Positions 6,060-6,330 of a DNA stretch of 6,330 nt are shown here, in pieces. Each line of letters begins with the position of its first letter. The first letter of the stretch is position 1. Position numbers and translations under genes: made by a program. The stretch is taken from contig NVRL01000029.1 in NCBI GenBank assembly GCA_002732645.1, positions 1 through 6,330 on the forward strand, written 5' to 3'. The notes under the pieces were generated by a model. That model did no database searches. It was not told the DNA's origin and saw only the letters and a list, made by a program, of their open reading frames with translations. Source of the stretch: Sulfurimonas sp. (lineage in GTDB: Bacteria; Campylobacterota; Campylobacteria; Campylobacterales; Sulfurimonadaceae).

Positions 6060-6330
6060 TTACTTAAATGTCATGAGAGCATAGCCATCATTTTGATAGC
6101 CGATAGTGTCTATAAAACTATTTGCAGAAATTTCAACAAAATCAACTACATCTTTTTTATCTATAGCATTAGATGCAAGGCTCATTGCACATACGATAAC
6201 CTTAACACCTCTTTTTAGAGCTAAATCTTTTAGGTAATCATGTGCTTTTTGTATATCTGCTACATCTTTATCGGGAACTATAAAATCAAACTCTTTAGAT
6301 ATCATAGACACACAAGAGCCGTGAAGAGTG
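6060..6330 (-). CDS. DsrE-family sulfur-relay-like protein, 5' end outside window
   Basis: DsrE/DsrF-like proteins are small soluble alpha/beta proteins, some of which carry persulfide sulfur on a cysteine. The frame is open to the right edge: before the GTG at 6309-6311 it continues with TLHGSCVSM, the LHG strand-loop expected in the family, so that GTG is internal and the true start lies beyond 6330. The visible part has FDFIVPDKDVADIQKAHDYL, a helix, then GVKVIVCAMSLAS with a conserved-position cysteine, and ends GYQNDGYALMTFK, like the C-terminal GYAYIKP-type ending of COG1416 proteins. About 90 residues are present of the usual 110-150. It lies 8 bp before the b561-like membrane protein gene. 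A role in sulfur metabolism is inference only. Confidence 0.75.
   Translation of the reverse strand, partial: TLHGSCVSMISKEFDFIVPDKDVADIQKAHDYLKDLALKRGVKVIVCAMSLASNAIDKKDVVDFVEISANSFIDTIGYQNDGYALMTFK

Noticed and set aside
6060..6311. Start of the DsrE-like gene at the GTG 6309-6311
   Set aside because: The frame upstream stays open to the edge and encodes the family's LHG strand, so the real start is outside the window.
1..6330. CRISPR arrays, tRNA or rRNA genes, integron sites
   Set aside because: No regularly spaced repeats, cloverleaf-like segments or rRNA-like conserved stretches were recognised on either strand.

Overview
The window is AT-rich and most genes read on the minus strand. 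The right two thirds (about 2,700-6,330) look like a Campylobacterota (epsilonproteobacterial, Sulfurimonas/Arcobacter-like) chromosome. This taxonomic call is inference from protein style, base composition and gene content; no search was run.

Left part (1-952): two unrelated broken genes meet near position 360. On the minus strand, 1-358 encodes an internal piece of a SusC/RagA-type TonB-dependent outer-membrane transporter, a family typical of Bacteroidota. On the plus strand, from about 362, comes the C-terminal end of a SulP anion permease with its STAS domain. It lacks its N-terminal part and carries a one-base deletion near 435. The join is either a true rearrangement or an assembly or library chimera.

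Middle (953-2682): a complete IS1182-family insertion sequence of 1,730 bp, with 21-bp perfect terminal inverted repeats, a 4-bp AGGA target duplication and an intact 527-aa DDE transposase. Removing the IS restores a small REP-like palindrome, and the IS sits in its loop. The right arm of that palindrome directly abuts a Type IIG restriction-modification gene (2681-4003, minus). That gene is cut exactly in methyltransferase motif I, so the nuclease half remains but the catalytic methyltransferase and specificity parts are gone.

Right part (4087-6330), all minus: a carbon-nitrogen hydrolase (nitrilase superfamily) overlaps the start of pcm (protein-L-isoaspartate O-methyltransferase) by 17 bp, forming a likely two-gene operon with a possible damage-repair theme. 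Upstream, a DsrE-family protein (running off the window) is followed after 8 bp by a small four-helix membrane protein with several histidines, resembling a cytochrome b561-type subunit. A weak terminator-like hairpin and a TATAAT box separate these two gene pairs.

No tRNA, rRNA or CRISPR array was seen. The unusual content is the nested mosaic: a palindrome inside an R-M gene, an IS inside the palindrome, and a doubtful SusC/SulP join to the left.
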